NCBI RefSeq assembly: GCF_003258705.1
Contig: NZ_CP029480.1
Span: 1,922,001-1,986,000, forward strand
Length of the DNA: 64,000 nt
Direction: 5' to 3'
Source of the DNA: Arcticibacterium luteifluviistationis
Lineage (GTDB): Bacteria; Bacteroidota; Bacteroidia; Cytophagales; Spirosomataceae
Shown here in pieces: positions 46,830-54,544 of the stretch. The number at the start of each line of letters is the position of its first letter. Position 1 is the first letter of the stretch. A program made the translations under genes and the position numbers. Under the pieces are notes generated by a model. The model saw only the letters and a program-made list of their open reading frames with translations. It had not been told where the DNA came from and did not search any database.

Positions 46830-47450
46830 TTATTTAGCAGCTACTAGATTAATACTTAGTTGGATATCGTTAGAAATTACCATGTCTTTAACTGGAACGT
46901 CAAAAGAAACATCGTATTTCTTACGGTCAAAAGTAAGATTACCAGTAATGTTAGTTACGTCACCAACAGTTATAATTTCTACATTTTCTACCGTTTCTTC
47001 GTTAGTGATACCTCTTACTGTAAGGTTACCTGTTACAGTAGTTCCTTCAGCACCAGTGATTTCGAAAGTAGCAGTTGGGAATACTTCAACATTGAAAAAG
47101 TCAGGAGAAGAAAGATGACCTACCAATTTTTCTTTTGTGCTTTTTTCATCATAAACTGTATCAGTAGGAACGATTGAAGTTAAGTCAATTACGAAGTTAC
47201 CACCTGAAACGGCTCCGCCAGTGATGTCAACAGAACCTTCAGTTATAGTTACGTTACCAGTATGTTCTTTCACGCCAAGCATTACGCCTGTCCATTCTAC
47301 AGAGCTAGCAGCAAGGTCTAAGTTTACTGTTCCATCTTCTAAAACGGCTGATTCAGTTTCCTCAGTTTCTGTAGTTTCAGAAGTAGAAGAACAAGATTGA
47401 AAAGAAAGAGCGGCCATAAACGCAAGGCCTAAAAGAGTAAGTTTTTTCAT
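46830..47450 (-). CDS. YceI-family lipoprotein
   Basis: A 206-residue YceI-like lipocalin-fold protein with a lipoprotein signal (LSFQSC, Cys20) and an acidic Thr/Glu linker. YceI motifs are visible: LAASSVEWTGVMLGVKEHTGNV, GGNFVIDLTSI, LVGHLSSPDFFNVEVFPTATF, and LTFDRKKYDVSF near the end. YceI proteins bind isoprenoid-type amphiphiles in the periplasm, and in some species respond to acid or osmotic stress; the ligand here is not known. It is a separate unit with its own terminator. A perfect 8-bp palindrome lies 22 nt upstream of the ATG. Confidence 0.92.
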   Translation of the reverse strand: MKKLTLLGLAFMAALSFQSCSSTSETTETEETESAVLEDGTVNLDLAASSVEWTGVMLGVKEHTGNVTITEGSVDITGGAVSGGNFVIDLTSIVPTDTVYDEKSTKEKLVGHLSSPDFFNVEVFPTATFEITGAEGTTVTGNLTVRGITNEETVENVEIITVGDVTNITGNLTFDRKKYDVSFDVPVKDMVISNDIQLSINLVAAK

Positions 47451-47472
47451 TTTATATTAAATTTAATGTTTT

Positions 47473-47492
47473 TTGTATGTTCTTACATACAA
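47473..47492. promoter_or_regulatory. palindrome TTGTATGT-TCTT-ACATACAA upstream of yceI
   Basis: A perfect 8-bp inverted repeat with a 4-nt spacer lies 22-42 nt before the yceI ATG, where a promoter is expected. It is not followed by T on the minus strand, so it is a poor miaA terminator and a better candidate operator. Confidence 0.35.
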
Positions 47493-47537
47493 TTGCTTTA
47501 ACAACTTAAAGCCAAAAAAGTTTATTATTTGACGGAT

Positions 47538-48446
47538 TTATTTTATTTCGGCCATGATGTATTGAATAATACTTTTTGGATCCATAGGAGAAAACCATTT
47601 AAAGGTGTCTTGATTACGGAACCAAGTCATTTGTCTTTTGGCATAACGCCTTGTGTTTCTTTTTATTAGCTCTATCATGGTCTCCTTGTCTGTATTACCA
47701 TTTAGGAAATCAAAAACCTCTTTGTAACCTACCGTTTGAAGGGCATTTTTATCACTATGTTGACTTACACTTTTAACCTCTTCCAGTAGTCCTGCGTTCA
47801 GCATTAAATCAACGCGGTGGTTAATTCTATTATAGAGTTCTTCTCTTGGTAGTTCTAAAGCTATTTTGATAATTCCAAAAGGTCGTGTCTGCTTTTTCTG
47901 AACTTGCCAAGAAGAAAAAGGCTTTCCAGTAAACTTAGAAACCTCTAAAGCTCTAATGACTCTTTGTGCATTTGATAAGTCGGCTTGCAGGCAGTATGTT
48001 GGGTCTAGGTTTCTTAATTCTGTAACCAAATTTTCTAAGCCTTCGGTCTCTAGCCTTTCTTTTAGTTCATCTCTTAGGCTGGTAGGCGTATCTGGAATGT
48101 TATCAAAACCGTGCGTTATGGCTTTGGCAAAAAGGCCGGAACCACCAGTCATAATTGCTACGTCTTTTTCAATGAAGTAAGCATCAAGCTTTTCTAAGAC
48201 TTCTTTTTCAAAGTCTGCAACAGTGTAGTTTTGGTCTATGTGGAGGTTGTTTATGAAATGATGTGGAACCTGAGCTAGCTCTTCAGCTGTTGGTTTAGCG
48301 GTGCCAATACTTATTTCTTTATAGAACTGTCTGGAGTCGCAGGAGAAAATTTCAGCATCTAGTTTTTTAGCTAAACTTAAGCACAAATCTGTCTTTCCTA
48401 CCGCCGTAGGACCAACTATCAAAACTAAATATTTTTGTTTTTTCAA
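47538..48446 (-). CDS. miaA: tRNA dimethylallyltransferase
   Basis: A 302-residue enzyme that adds a dimethylallyl group to N6 of A37 in tRNAs that read UNN codons. The P-loop is VGPTAVGKTDL (11-21); other family motifs are FSCDSRQFYKEISIGTAKPT, VPHHFIN, IMTGGSGLFAKA, NAQRVIRALEVSKFTGKPFS and the C-terminal RRYAKRQMTWFRNQ. Length is normal. It is divergent from the DUF4230 gene; an exact TAnnTTTG box lies 25 nt upstream. Confidence 0.96.
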   Translation of the reverse strand: MKKQKYLVLIVGPTAVGKTDLCLSLAKKLDAEIFSCDSRQFYKEISIGTAKPTAEELAQVPHHFINNLHIDQNYTVADFEKEVLEKLDAYFIEKDVAIMTGGSGLFAKAITHGFDNIPDTPTSLRDELKERLETEGLENLVTELRNLDPTYCLQADLSNAQRVIRALEVSKFTGKPFSSWQVQKKQTRPFGIIKIALELPREELYNRINHRVDLMLNAGLLEEVKSVSQHSDKNALQTVGYKEVFDFLNGNTDKETMIELIKRNTRRYAKRQMTWFRNQDTFKWFSPMDPKSIIQYIMAEIK

Positions 48447-48471
48447 TGACCAAAAGTGTAAATTACCGTCA

Positions 48472-48479
48472 CAAAAATA
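48472..48479 (-). promoter_or_regulatory. -7 box (TATTTTTG on the minus strand) of miaA
   Basis: An exact TAnnTTTG match, 25 nt before the miaA ATG. No -33 TTTG at the expected distance. Confidence 0.45.
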
Positions 48480-48511
48480 GCTAAATGCATTTTTAAATTT
48501 TATATTATAAC

Positions 48512-49150
48512 ATGGAGTCTTTACTTTTTATATTAGCTCTGGCAATAGGTGCCATAGCAGCTTGGCAAATTTTTGTGTGGCGTTTTAATGTTACTAAACG
48601 AAAGAAAAAAGAACTGTTAGAAACAGAGTCAACTATTCTTTTGGAACGTATAGAGAAGGTTTTTAAAGTAATTTTGGCAGAAGGATATTTCTCTGAGATT
48701 TATGACCATAGCCATAAAAAGGATTTTTGGGGCTTATTTGAAACCCATAAAAAGGCTCTGATAGTGGCTAAAGCCAAAGTGTCTATAGGCTTTGATTTTT
48801 CAAAAATGACTTGGCGACTGGAAGAAGGGAAAAAGAAGATTATTATTGAAAACTTCCCCAAGGCAGAGGTTTTGTCTATTGACCCGCAATACAAATTTTA
48901 CGACATAAATCAGGGCTTGATGAGCAGATTTAAGCCTGAAGATTACACTAAGATTATTGGCGAAGCTAAAGACCTTATGAAAGAGAAAGCTTTAGAAAGT
49001 GATTTGCCTTCTTCTGCCAATAAACAGATTAGCGTAATTATCAAACAACTCGCCAATTCTATGGACTGGGAGCTTGATATTCATGAAGAGAAACCAGCCA
49101 AGTCTAAAAGTATAAAAGAGACTATTAAGGGGTATTTGAAGGTTTCTTAA
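48512..49150 (+). CDS. DUF4230 membrane-anchored protein
   Basis: A 212-residue protein with one N-terminal membrane segment (about 3-23, LLFILALAIGAIAAWQIFVW) and a cytoplasmic-type basic stop (KRKKKE), followed by a DUF4230 domain. The domain is recognisable from the pattern ERIEKVFKVILAEGYFSEIYDH, KKALIVAKAKVSIGFDFSKM, KIIIENFPKAEVLSIDPQYKFYD. Its function is unknown. It is probably transcribed alone: miaA is divergent and 161 bp without further ORFs separate it from the next gene. Confidence 0.8.
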   Translation: MESLLFILALAIGAIAAWQIFVWRFNVTKRKKKELLETESTILLERIEKVFKVILAEGYFSEIYDHSHKKDFWGLFETHKKALIVAKAKVSIGFDFSKMTWRLEEGKKKIIIENFPKAEVLSIDPQYKFYDINQGLMSRFKPEDYTKIIGEAKDLMKEKALESDLPSSANKQISVIIKQLANSMDWELDIHEEKPAKSKSIKETIKGYLKVS

Positions 49151-49278
49151 GAAGGTAAAGGGTACAAAATTTATTACCTAGGGAGGCTTTTCTCTCACCA
49201 TATTTCTATGTAGCATATAAAGAATTGCTTCCTCAAGAAAAGCTGCTTTCAGTAAGAGATATTCTGATTTTAATCAAT

Positions 49279-49286
49279 TAACTTTA
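49279..49286 (+). promoter_or_regulatory. possible -7 box (TAACTTTA) of the T9SS protein gene
   Basis: A 7 of 8 match to TAnnTTTG with exactly 25 nt to the ATG at 49312, the same distance as at several other genes in the window. Confidence 0.35.
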
Positions 49287-49311
49287 TCATCATTATTAGA
49301 AATATCCACTC

Positions 49312-52080
49312 ATGCGAAATGCAGTTTTCTTCCTTTTAATAGTTCATTCTGCTTTCTCACAAGTTTTTGAGCAAGACATGAGCTTTGAGTTTCCTGGACT
49401 TAGTAAGATGGTTACGAGTCCTAGGGTTTCTGCTATTAACTTACCAAATGGTAAAGTTATTTTTAGTCATGTAGGTACTCATATTAATGACTCACTTCAA
49501 GTTGCCACATTACTTTGGAATGCTAACAGGGGCAAAATAGAACCGTTCTCGTTTTTTGAAGATAATTTTAATGAGCCGCTGTATCGTTCACAATTATCAA
49601 ACACAGGAGAATTTCTGTTTTATAAATCTTATTCATATACTGATAATGGAGTAGCCGAAAGTACTTTATCCAAAATTGACTTTAATGGTAATGAAATAGA
49701 AGGTTTTGATTTTAAAGAGGAGGGGTTTCTGTTTAAAGTCATGGAACTGGCCGACGGTAAAATTCTTGCTCGTTTTGGTGATGGGAGTTATAGAATTTAT
49801 TCTGAATCGGGAGATTTTGAAAATGGATTTTCTCTGAAAGCTTCGGGGCTTGGCGATAATGTTACCTTAAATGATGTCGTTTTTTTGGATGGCTTTTACT
49901 ACTTTTTATTGGTTCAGAATGATTCGGGGAAAGTGTCTGTCAAAAGAACAGATACTTTTTTAGCTAACCCCAAAAATATCAGCTTGCCACAATTAGATAA
50001 TGTTTCTGCTCCTCAAAACAAGCTTTTTAATATTGGGGAGATGGTTTATTTATATACATCAAGCTTAAACGATGAAAACAATCACCTATTCGAGTTTGAC
50101 AGAGAAGGGAATGAAATCAGGGATGTGGAATTTGGCAAAGTGGGTAATTACATGTCTTCTCTTCCTGAAGTATTCTGGTCAGACGCTGGAGATATTGCCT
50201 TTAAATATCATGAAAACGATTGGATTAAAATAAATACGAATAGTACTTATGAGGTCTATCATAAAGAGACAGGAATAATTAATTTTCAGAAGAATGGCTT
50301 GTTTCAAATACGGGAGGATTTAGAGGTCTTTGAAGTGGATTTTAAGCTTGGGATTAAGGAAGAAATAGCATTAAAGTTTACACAACAATTGGATTTTAAG
50401 CCGACGAAAGTGTTTGCTTCAGAAAATGGTATCAGATTGGTAGAATATAGGCAAAACGCTCAATCGGCATTATCGACTTACTGGTCAACTAGGCCGAACT
50501 TAGTTCGGCTATTTGATGATGGTGGGGAACTAATAAAGGAATTGTTTGACAATGAAAGTGTTTTGGAAAGCTCTGCTCAAGGTGATTTTGTCCTTGTCAA
50601 AGGAAGAGAGAAAATTTATATTTTAGATAGCACTAATGTGCTTTTGGAATATGAGAATAAATGCCCAGGAGATGCTCAGTTTGATTTGGAACACCAGAGT
50701 GTTTTTTACACTAATCTTATTCAAGAAGCCAATTCGTACTCTCATGAACTTGTTAAAACAGACTTGAATGGATTAAGGAATGAAGACTTTAAGTACAAAT
50801 CGTCTTCCATACAATTTCAAATTCTGCCTAATAGTTATGAAATAGCTTTGTTTACTAGCACATCTGGAACGAATGTTAATATCGAATTCTTAAACATGAG
50901 AGACGGCGGTACTACTAGAACACATTTTTTGGAAAGCGATCATTTTGAGGCAAAGGGGACAAACGAGCTAATTCCTACAGAAAATGGCATGTATCTTAGA
51001 AAAATCTGGGTAGGAGGGACTGGTGGATATTCTTATAGTTTAGGAAAGATTACAAAAGAAGGAAATCTGGATACTAATTTTAAGCAGTCTAATGTGTTAG
51101 GTGGACAGTTTTATTCTGTAAAAAAGGACGGCTCTATTGTTTTTAATTCACTTGGTTTAAAACAAAATGATGGCATAACGTATTCTAAATCATTAAAACT
51201 ATTCGCTAATGGTGATGTAGATAGGGACTTTGCTATTTTAAGTAAGGAATCCATTATTCATTTTTCAGAGCAAAATGATGATACGCTATTTGTGACATCA
51301 GCCTCTGGTCTTCATAGGTTCATAAAAAATGATGACAAAAGTGCTCCCTATTTGTATGTAGAAACTGATATGAAAAGTGACGTTTCTTGGGAAGACGTCA
51401 AGCCAACTTATTTTAAGGTACATGTATCTGATTCAACATATACCATTGATTTAAGCGAAAATTTAAGATTAGAAAATGACACGCTTTGTGCTGAAGCAAA
51501 ACCAGGGGCTGCCAGTATATTTATCAATAGTGAAAGGGATGGTTTAAGTTATCTAAAGCAAATAAGGATACATGCTGTTAAACCACATTTTATTTACGAT
51601 GTACCTGAATTACATGCTTTCCAAGGCCCAACTTGGTTAAAGTTTTCTTCCTCTTCTGGCGAACCTGTTTATATTAAAGATGGAGAAAATAAACCCGAAA
51701 GCAGAGATAGCATTCTTGTTAGTCCAAATAAATCATCAAATAGAATTGGACTTTACTTACGCGTTGATAGAACTGACTATTACACTTCGGTAGAAGAATA
51801 TCTGCTTTTATTTGTTTCGGATCCTTTGGGAATTGATGAAGAACTTATCGAAGTATTAGCTTATCCAAACCCTAGTAAGGGTGCTTTTAGGATACCGCTG
51901 ACTTCTGAAGATGTTTCGGAAATGGAATTGGTCAATATGTTGGGCAAGCGAGTTTCCTTTACATACCAAAAGGATGATAGGGAGCTAAAGCTAAATGTTC
52001 CTCACTATACTCCGGGAGTTCATATTTTGACTTTGCGGGAGCATAATCAGAAACATGTTTTTAGATTGGTGCTAGAATGA
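49312..52080 (+). CDS. T9SS-exported beta-propeller-like protein
   Basis: A 922-residue secreted protein. The signal peptide is short (MRNAVFFLLIVHSAFSQ). Residues 20-700 consist of beta-strand-rich repeats of about 45-55 residues that resemble delta-60/propeller repeats (for example EGNLDTNFKQSNVLGGQFYS followed by KDGSIVFNS, and ELADGKILARFGDGSYRIYS). A type A T9SS sorting domain forms the end (VLAYPNPSKGAFRIPL, MLGKRVSF, HVFRLVLE). No enzymatic motif is seen; the propeller suggests binding. It runs toward the two-component genes and stops 4 nt before a remnant of the deacetylase gene. Confidence 0.8.
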   Translation: MRNAVFFLLIVHSAFSQVFEQDMSFEFPGLSKMVTSPRVSAINLPNGKVIFSHVGTHINDSLQVATLLWNANRGKIEPFSFFEDNFNEPLYRSQLSNTGEFLFYKSYSYTDNGVAESTLSKIDFNGNEIEGFDFKEEGFLFKVMELADGKILARFGDGSYRIYSESGDFENGFSLKASGLGDNVTLNDVVFLDGFYYFLLVQNDSGKVSVKRTDTFLANPKNISLPQLDNVSAPQNKLFNIGEMVYLYTSSLNDENNHLFEFDREGNEIRDVEFGKVGNYMSSLPEVFWSDAGDIAFKYHENDWIKINTNSTYEVYHKETGIINFQKNGLFQIREDLEVFEVDFKLGIKEEIALKFTQQLDFKPTKVFASENGIRLVEYRQNAQSALSTYWSTRPNLVRLFDDGGELIKELFDNESVLESSAQGDFVLVKGREKIYILDSTNVLLEYENKCPGDAQFDLEHQSVFYTNLIQEANSYSHELVKTDLNGLRNEDFKYKSSSIQFQILPNSYEIALFTSTSGTNVNIEFLNMRDGGTTRTHFLESDHFEAKGTNELIPTENGMYLRKIWVGGTGGYSYSLGKITKEGNLDTNFKQSNVLGGQFYSVKKDGSIVFNSLGLKQNDGITYSKSLKLFANGDVDRDFAILSKESIIHFSEQNDDTLFVTSASGLHRFIKNDDKSAPYLYVETDMKSDVSWEDVKPTYFKVHVSDSTYTIDLSENLRLENDTLCAEAKPGAASIFINSERDGLSYLKQIRIHAVKPHFIYDVPELHAFQGPTWLKFSSSSGEPVYIKDGENKPESRDSILVSPNKSSNRIGLYLRVDRTDYYTSVEEYLLLFVSDPLGIDEELIEVLAYPNPSKGAFRIPLTSEDVSEMELVNMLGKRVSFTYQKDDRELKLNVPHYTPGVHILTLREHNQKHVFRLVLE

Positions 52081-52083
52081 TTT

Positions 52084-52131
52084 CTACTTATTTAAAGCAT
52101 CCCTTCTTTTCTTAGCCTCACGCCAAGTGGT
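52084..52131 (-). pseudogene. orphan copy of the 3' end of the deacetylase gene
   Basis: Bases 52091-52131 match the 3' end of the ChbG-type gene (55294-55334) at 38 of 41 positions, with a 30-bp block identical (52099-52128 and 55302-55331). On the minus strand it reads TTWREAKKRRDALNK-stop, against TTWREAKKRRDSLNE in the intact gene. Similarity stops upstream, where a stop codon appears. The body of the gene is missing, so this is a remnant of a duplicate or of a rearrangement. Confidence 0.8.
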
Positions 52132-52147
52132 ATTATACTATACTAAA

Positions 52148-52233
52148 GTGAGTTCGACATAAAGCCAAGTATTAAAATGAACTACAGAGACACAGAACAA
52201 CTAACTTTGAATTTTTCGTTATGTCGAACTCAC
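52148..52233. mobile_element. 86-bp element with 15-bp terminal inverted repeats (MITE-like)
   Basis: GTGAGTTCGACATAA (52148-52162) and its exact reverse complement (52219-52233) flank 56 bp without an ORF. TAA is shared just outside both ends. It sits directly behind the stop codon of the kinase gene. The layout fits a small non-autonomous insertion element or a long hairpin; no transposase gene or second copy was seen in the window. Confidence 0.4.
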
Positions 52234-52234
52234 G

Positions 52235-54190
52235 TTAAATAAAATAATCTAGGATAACCACGGTACCAGCACCATTTTCTAAATCTTCTATGGTTAAGCT
52301 AATTTTAGAAGTACCCTGCTCATTAAATAATTCAAGTCTCTTTTTAGTTATTTCAGAACCCATAGATATTCTAGCCGAGTTTTCGTTGTACTTTGCTCTA
52401 GCAGATTCTTTTCTGCCGATTCCATTGTCTTCTATAACTATTTGGAGGTGAGATTCACTAGGCTCACTTATTATTAGCCTTATGTGTTTGTTCTCCTTTT
52501 TGCTTGGCCGCAAGCCATGCCAAATAGCGTTTTCTACAATGGGCTGTAAAAGCATAGGTGGAAAATCTAGGTCTTGAGCATCTTCAGAGGCCTTATTAAT
52601 GATTTTAAAATCTATAGCGGCGTCCAGTCTGTCGGCTTCGGAGTCCACATATTGCTGTAGCGTGTCTAGCTCTTCGGATAAACTAATTATTTGCTTTTGA
52701 GTTTGTTGTAAAATGGTTCTAACTAGTTTAGAAAACCTGGATAAATAGGTGATAGCTTTCTCGTTTTCGTTTTTCAATACAAGGTTTCTGATGCTGTTCA
52801 GGCTATTAAAAACAAAATGAGGATTCATCTGACTCCGAAGAGCTAGCATCTCGGTTTCAATGATTTTTCTTTCAGCTTTTAATGCATTTTCCGCATCAAA
52901 TTTTTGACGAACGGCCATGGCGAAAGAGAATACTATGACTTCTAGTAAGACGGCTAAGGGTAAAGAAAACATATGATTCAGAATTCCTTCTGGCCAGTTT
53001 TGGGCAGCCGTCAAGTCTTTTAACCAGGCACATAAGGCGAAGGTGAATAACATGGCGTTTCCTATTAAAATGTATTTAACAAGAGGGCCTTCTATTTTCC
53101 GATAGGTATAAATTAAAAACCAGGAATAGAATATAATAATAGGGATCTTGTTGTATACAATTAGGTCGCTATAGTAGTTGTTATTGGTAAGTAATAAAAA
53201 AACAAACTGAAGGATGGCGAATGTTAAAATAACTATTACGGCTTTATTTACAAATCGGTACCATTTTGGTTTTTTGGAGCGAATTAATAGGAGTGCAATG
53301 GCAAATTTGAAGTAAAAACCTGTTCCAAGCCAAAAGAAAAGTTCTTGGCCATATTTCTTAATATATGGGAAATTCTGAATGCTTTGGCCTATGAAGGTAT
53401 ATCCTCTACTTTGGATAAGTGAATAAGCTAAGGCACAAAAAACATAAAGAAAGTAGTATCGGTTTATTAAAGATTTTGGACTCTTTAACATAAAGAAAAG
53501 TGCCACAAAAGTTATCAAAATAAGAGCACCTTGATAGATGTTTCGAAATTGGATTTCTTTGATGTTATGTTCGTAATATCGTCGTAATTTATGATTGAGC
53601 TTATTTTCGGAGCCAAGAGATAATCTGGCTATTACGGGTTTTTGAGGGAGTGGATTGTATTTTCCTAAATAACCATTTACCGGTTTGATTTGAATGTAAA
53701 TATTAAGGGTTTGGGCAGGTTCTATTTGGGTGGTGATGTAGTCTATTTTTTGTAAGTAGGTTTGTTCAGAATTATATTTTAATTGGCCACTTTTAAAATG
53801 ATTTTGATTCCCGTTGGGTTTAATCGAAAACAAGTGAACTTCATCATTAAGCCAATCTCTAAAGTAAAGGGTCTGCTCTTCAGGAGAATTATTTTTTATA
53901 GGAATGTATAGCCACATAGCCAATTTTCCTGAAGTTGCTGTTTTAAAAGCATCTAGAGTTTGCCATTTGATATCAGATGAAAGAATTTCCTCTAAGCTTG
54001 TGTCTCGGTTCTGCTCTGTAAAAAGTGCTGTTCCAAGTAAGCTTTGTTTATTGAAATCACTACTTAAAAGTAAGGTGTCAGTTATTTGTGCATAGGCTGT
54101 TACATGGAAAACTAGAAGTAGTCCAATTATAATAAGCTTACTCTTTAAATAGAAGTTTTTAGTTTTCGCTATGGCTTTTAAGTATTTCAA
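52235..54190 (-). CDS. LytS-type sensor histidine kinase with 7TMR-DISM sensor
   Basis: A 651-residue membrane kinase. A signal peptide (cleavage after residue 34, AYAQ) is followed by a periplasmic 7TMR-DISM extracellular domain (about 50-205; LAMWLYIPIKNNSPEEQTLYFRDW), seven membrane segments (about 215-430), a short coiled linker (FDAENALKAERKIIETEMLA) and a LytS-type kinase domain. The phospho-accepting histidine is H458 in LRSQMNPHFVFNSLNSIRNL; the ATP site has LLQPIVENAIWHGLRP and IVIEDNGIGR. Its partner is almost certainly the LytTR regulator encoded 354 bp upstream on the same strand. The DISM domain is thought to bind carbohydrates or similar ligands, which fits the neighbouring deacetylase and chitinase; this link is inferred. 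Confidence 0.93.
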   Translation of the reverse strand: MKYLKAIAKTKNFYLKSKLIIIGLLLVFHVTAYAQITDTLLLSSDFNKQSLLGTALFTEQNRDTSLEEILSSDIKWQTLDAFKTATSGKLAMWLYIPIKNNSPEEQTLYFRDWLNDEVHLFSIKPNGNQNHFKSGQLKYNSEQTYLQKIDYITTQIEPAQTLNIYIQIKPVNGYLGKYNPLPQKPVIARLSLGSENKLNHKLRRYYEHNIKEIQFRNIYQGALILITFVALFFMLKSPKSLINRYYFLYVFCALAYSLIQSRGYTFIGQSIQNFPYIKKYGQELFFWLGTGFYFKFAIALLLIRSKKPKWYRFVNKAVIVILTFAILQFVFLLLTNNNYYSDLIVYNKIPIIIFYSWFLIYTYRKIEGPLVKYILIGNAMLFTFALCAWLKDLTAAQNWPEGILNHMFSLPLAVLLEVIVFSFAMAVRQKFDAENALKAERKIIETEMLALRSQMNPHFVFNSLNSIRNLVLKNENEKAITYLSRFSKLVRTILQQTQKQIISLSEELDTLQQYVDSEADRLDAAIDFKIINKASEDAQDLDFPPMLLQPIVENAIWHGLRPSKKENKHIRLIISEPSESHLQIVIEDNGIGRKESARAKYNENSARISMGSEITKKRLELFNEQGTSKISLTIEDLENGAGTVVILDYFI

Positions 54191-54286
54191 GTTTTAAATA
54201 TATAGAATTTTCATGCTTTGGATTTTTGAGAATTCTTTTAAACTACCTGTAGGGCTGATAGAGGACATTTTGGAATTTTCATATAA

Positions 54287-54342
54287 ACCATTTACAAAGA
54301 AAAGGGAACCATCGATTTAGTCTAAGATACCATTGGTTTAGT
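54287..54342 (-). promoter_or_regulatory. three phased direct repeats, candidate LytTR operator
   Basis: ACCATTTACAAAGA (54287), ACCATCGATTTAGT (54308) and ACCATTGGTTTAGT (54329) start exactly 21 bp apart, two helical turns. LytTR regulators such as AgrA and ComE bind direct repeats with this spacing, and the latter two contain TTTAG blocks resembling that kind of site. They lie 97-152 bp before the kinase ATG, in a 354-bp gap between regulator and kinase genes that also contains a palindrome (54361-54408), a second TTTACAAAGA copy at 54417-54426 and a hairpin at 54508-54538. Confidence 0.5.
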
Positions 54343-54360
54343 ATTTGAATGTAGAGGTGC

Positions 54361-54408
54361 TTCTTAGCTTATATTTCATTGAAAGTTTAAACTTTCAATC
54401 GCTAAGAA
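54361..54408. repeat. nested palindrome between regulator and kinase genes
   Basis: The perfect 22-bp palindrome ATTGAAAGTTTAAACTTTCAAT (54378-54399) is enclosed by TTCTTAGC (54361-54368) and GCTAAGAA (54401-54408). No T-run follows on either strand, so it is a poor terminator. It may be an operator or an RNA structure. Confidence 0.6.
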
Positions 54409-54507
54409 ACGAAAAGTTTACAAAGAGTCTCTTCTCGCTGTGAAGGATAATCCCTCCAATTTACTTGACCTGCGGTCCGTTTTAATACTTATTTTGATGA
54501 AGCGTTT

Positions 54508-54538
54508 AAGAATTTACAGATGTATTCAGTAAATTCTT
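54508..54538 (-). terminator. weak hairpin after the LytTR gene
   Basis: AAGAATTTAC / GTAAATTCTT with an 11-nt loop lies 6 nt past the LytTR stop codon. It is AT-rich and lacks a clear T-run on the minus strand, so termination may be partial and allow read-through to the kinase. Confidence 0.35.
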
Positions 54539-54544
54539 CTTTTT

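Noticed and set aside
54417-54426. Second copy of TTTACAAAGA (also at 54291-54300) as a further regulator site.
   Set aside because: It is out of phase with the 21-bp series and lacks the ACCAT core, so it is noted but not called as a site.
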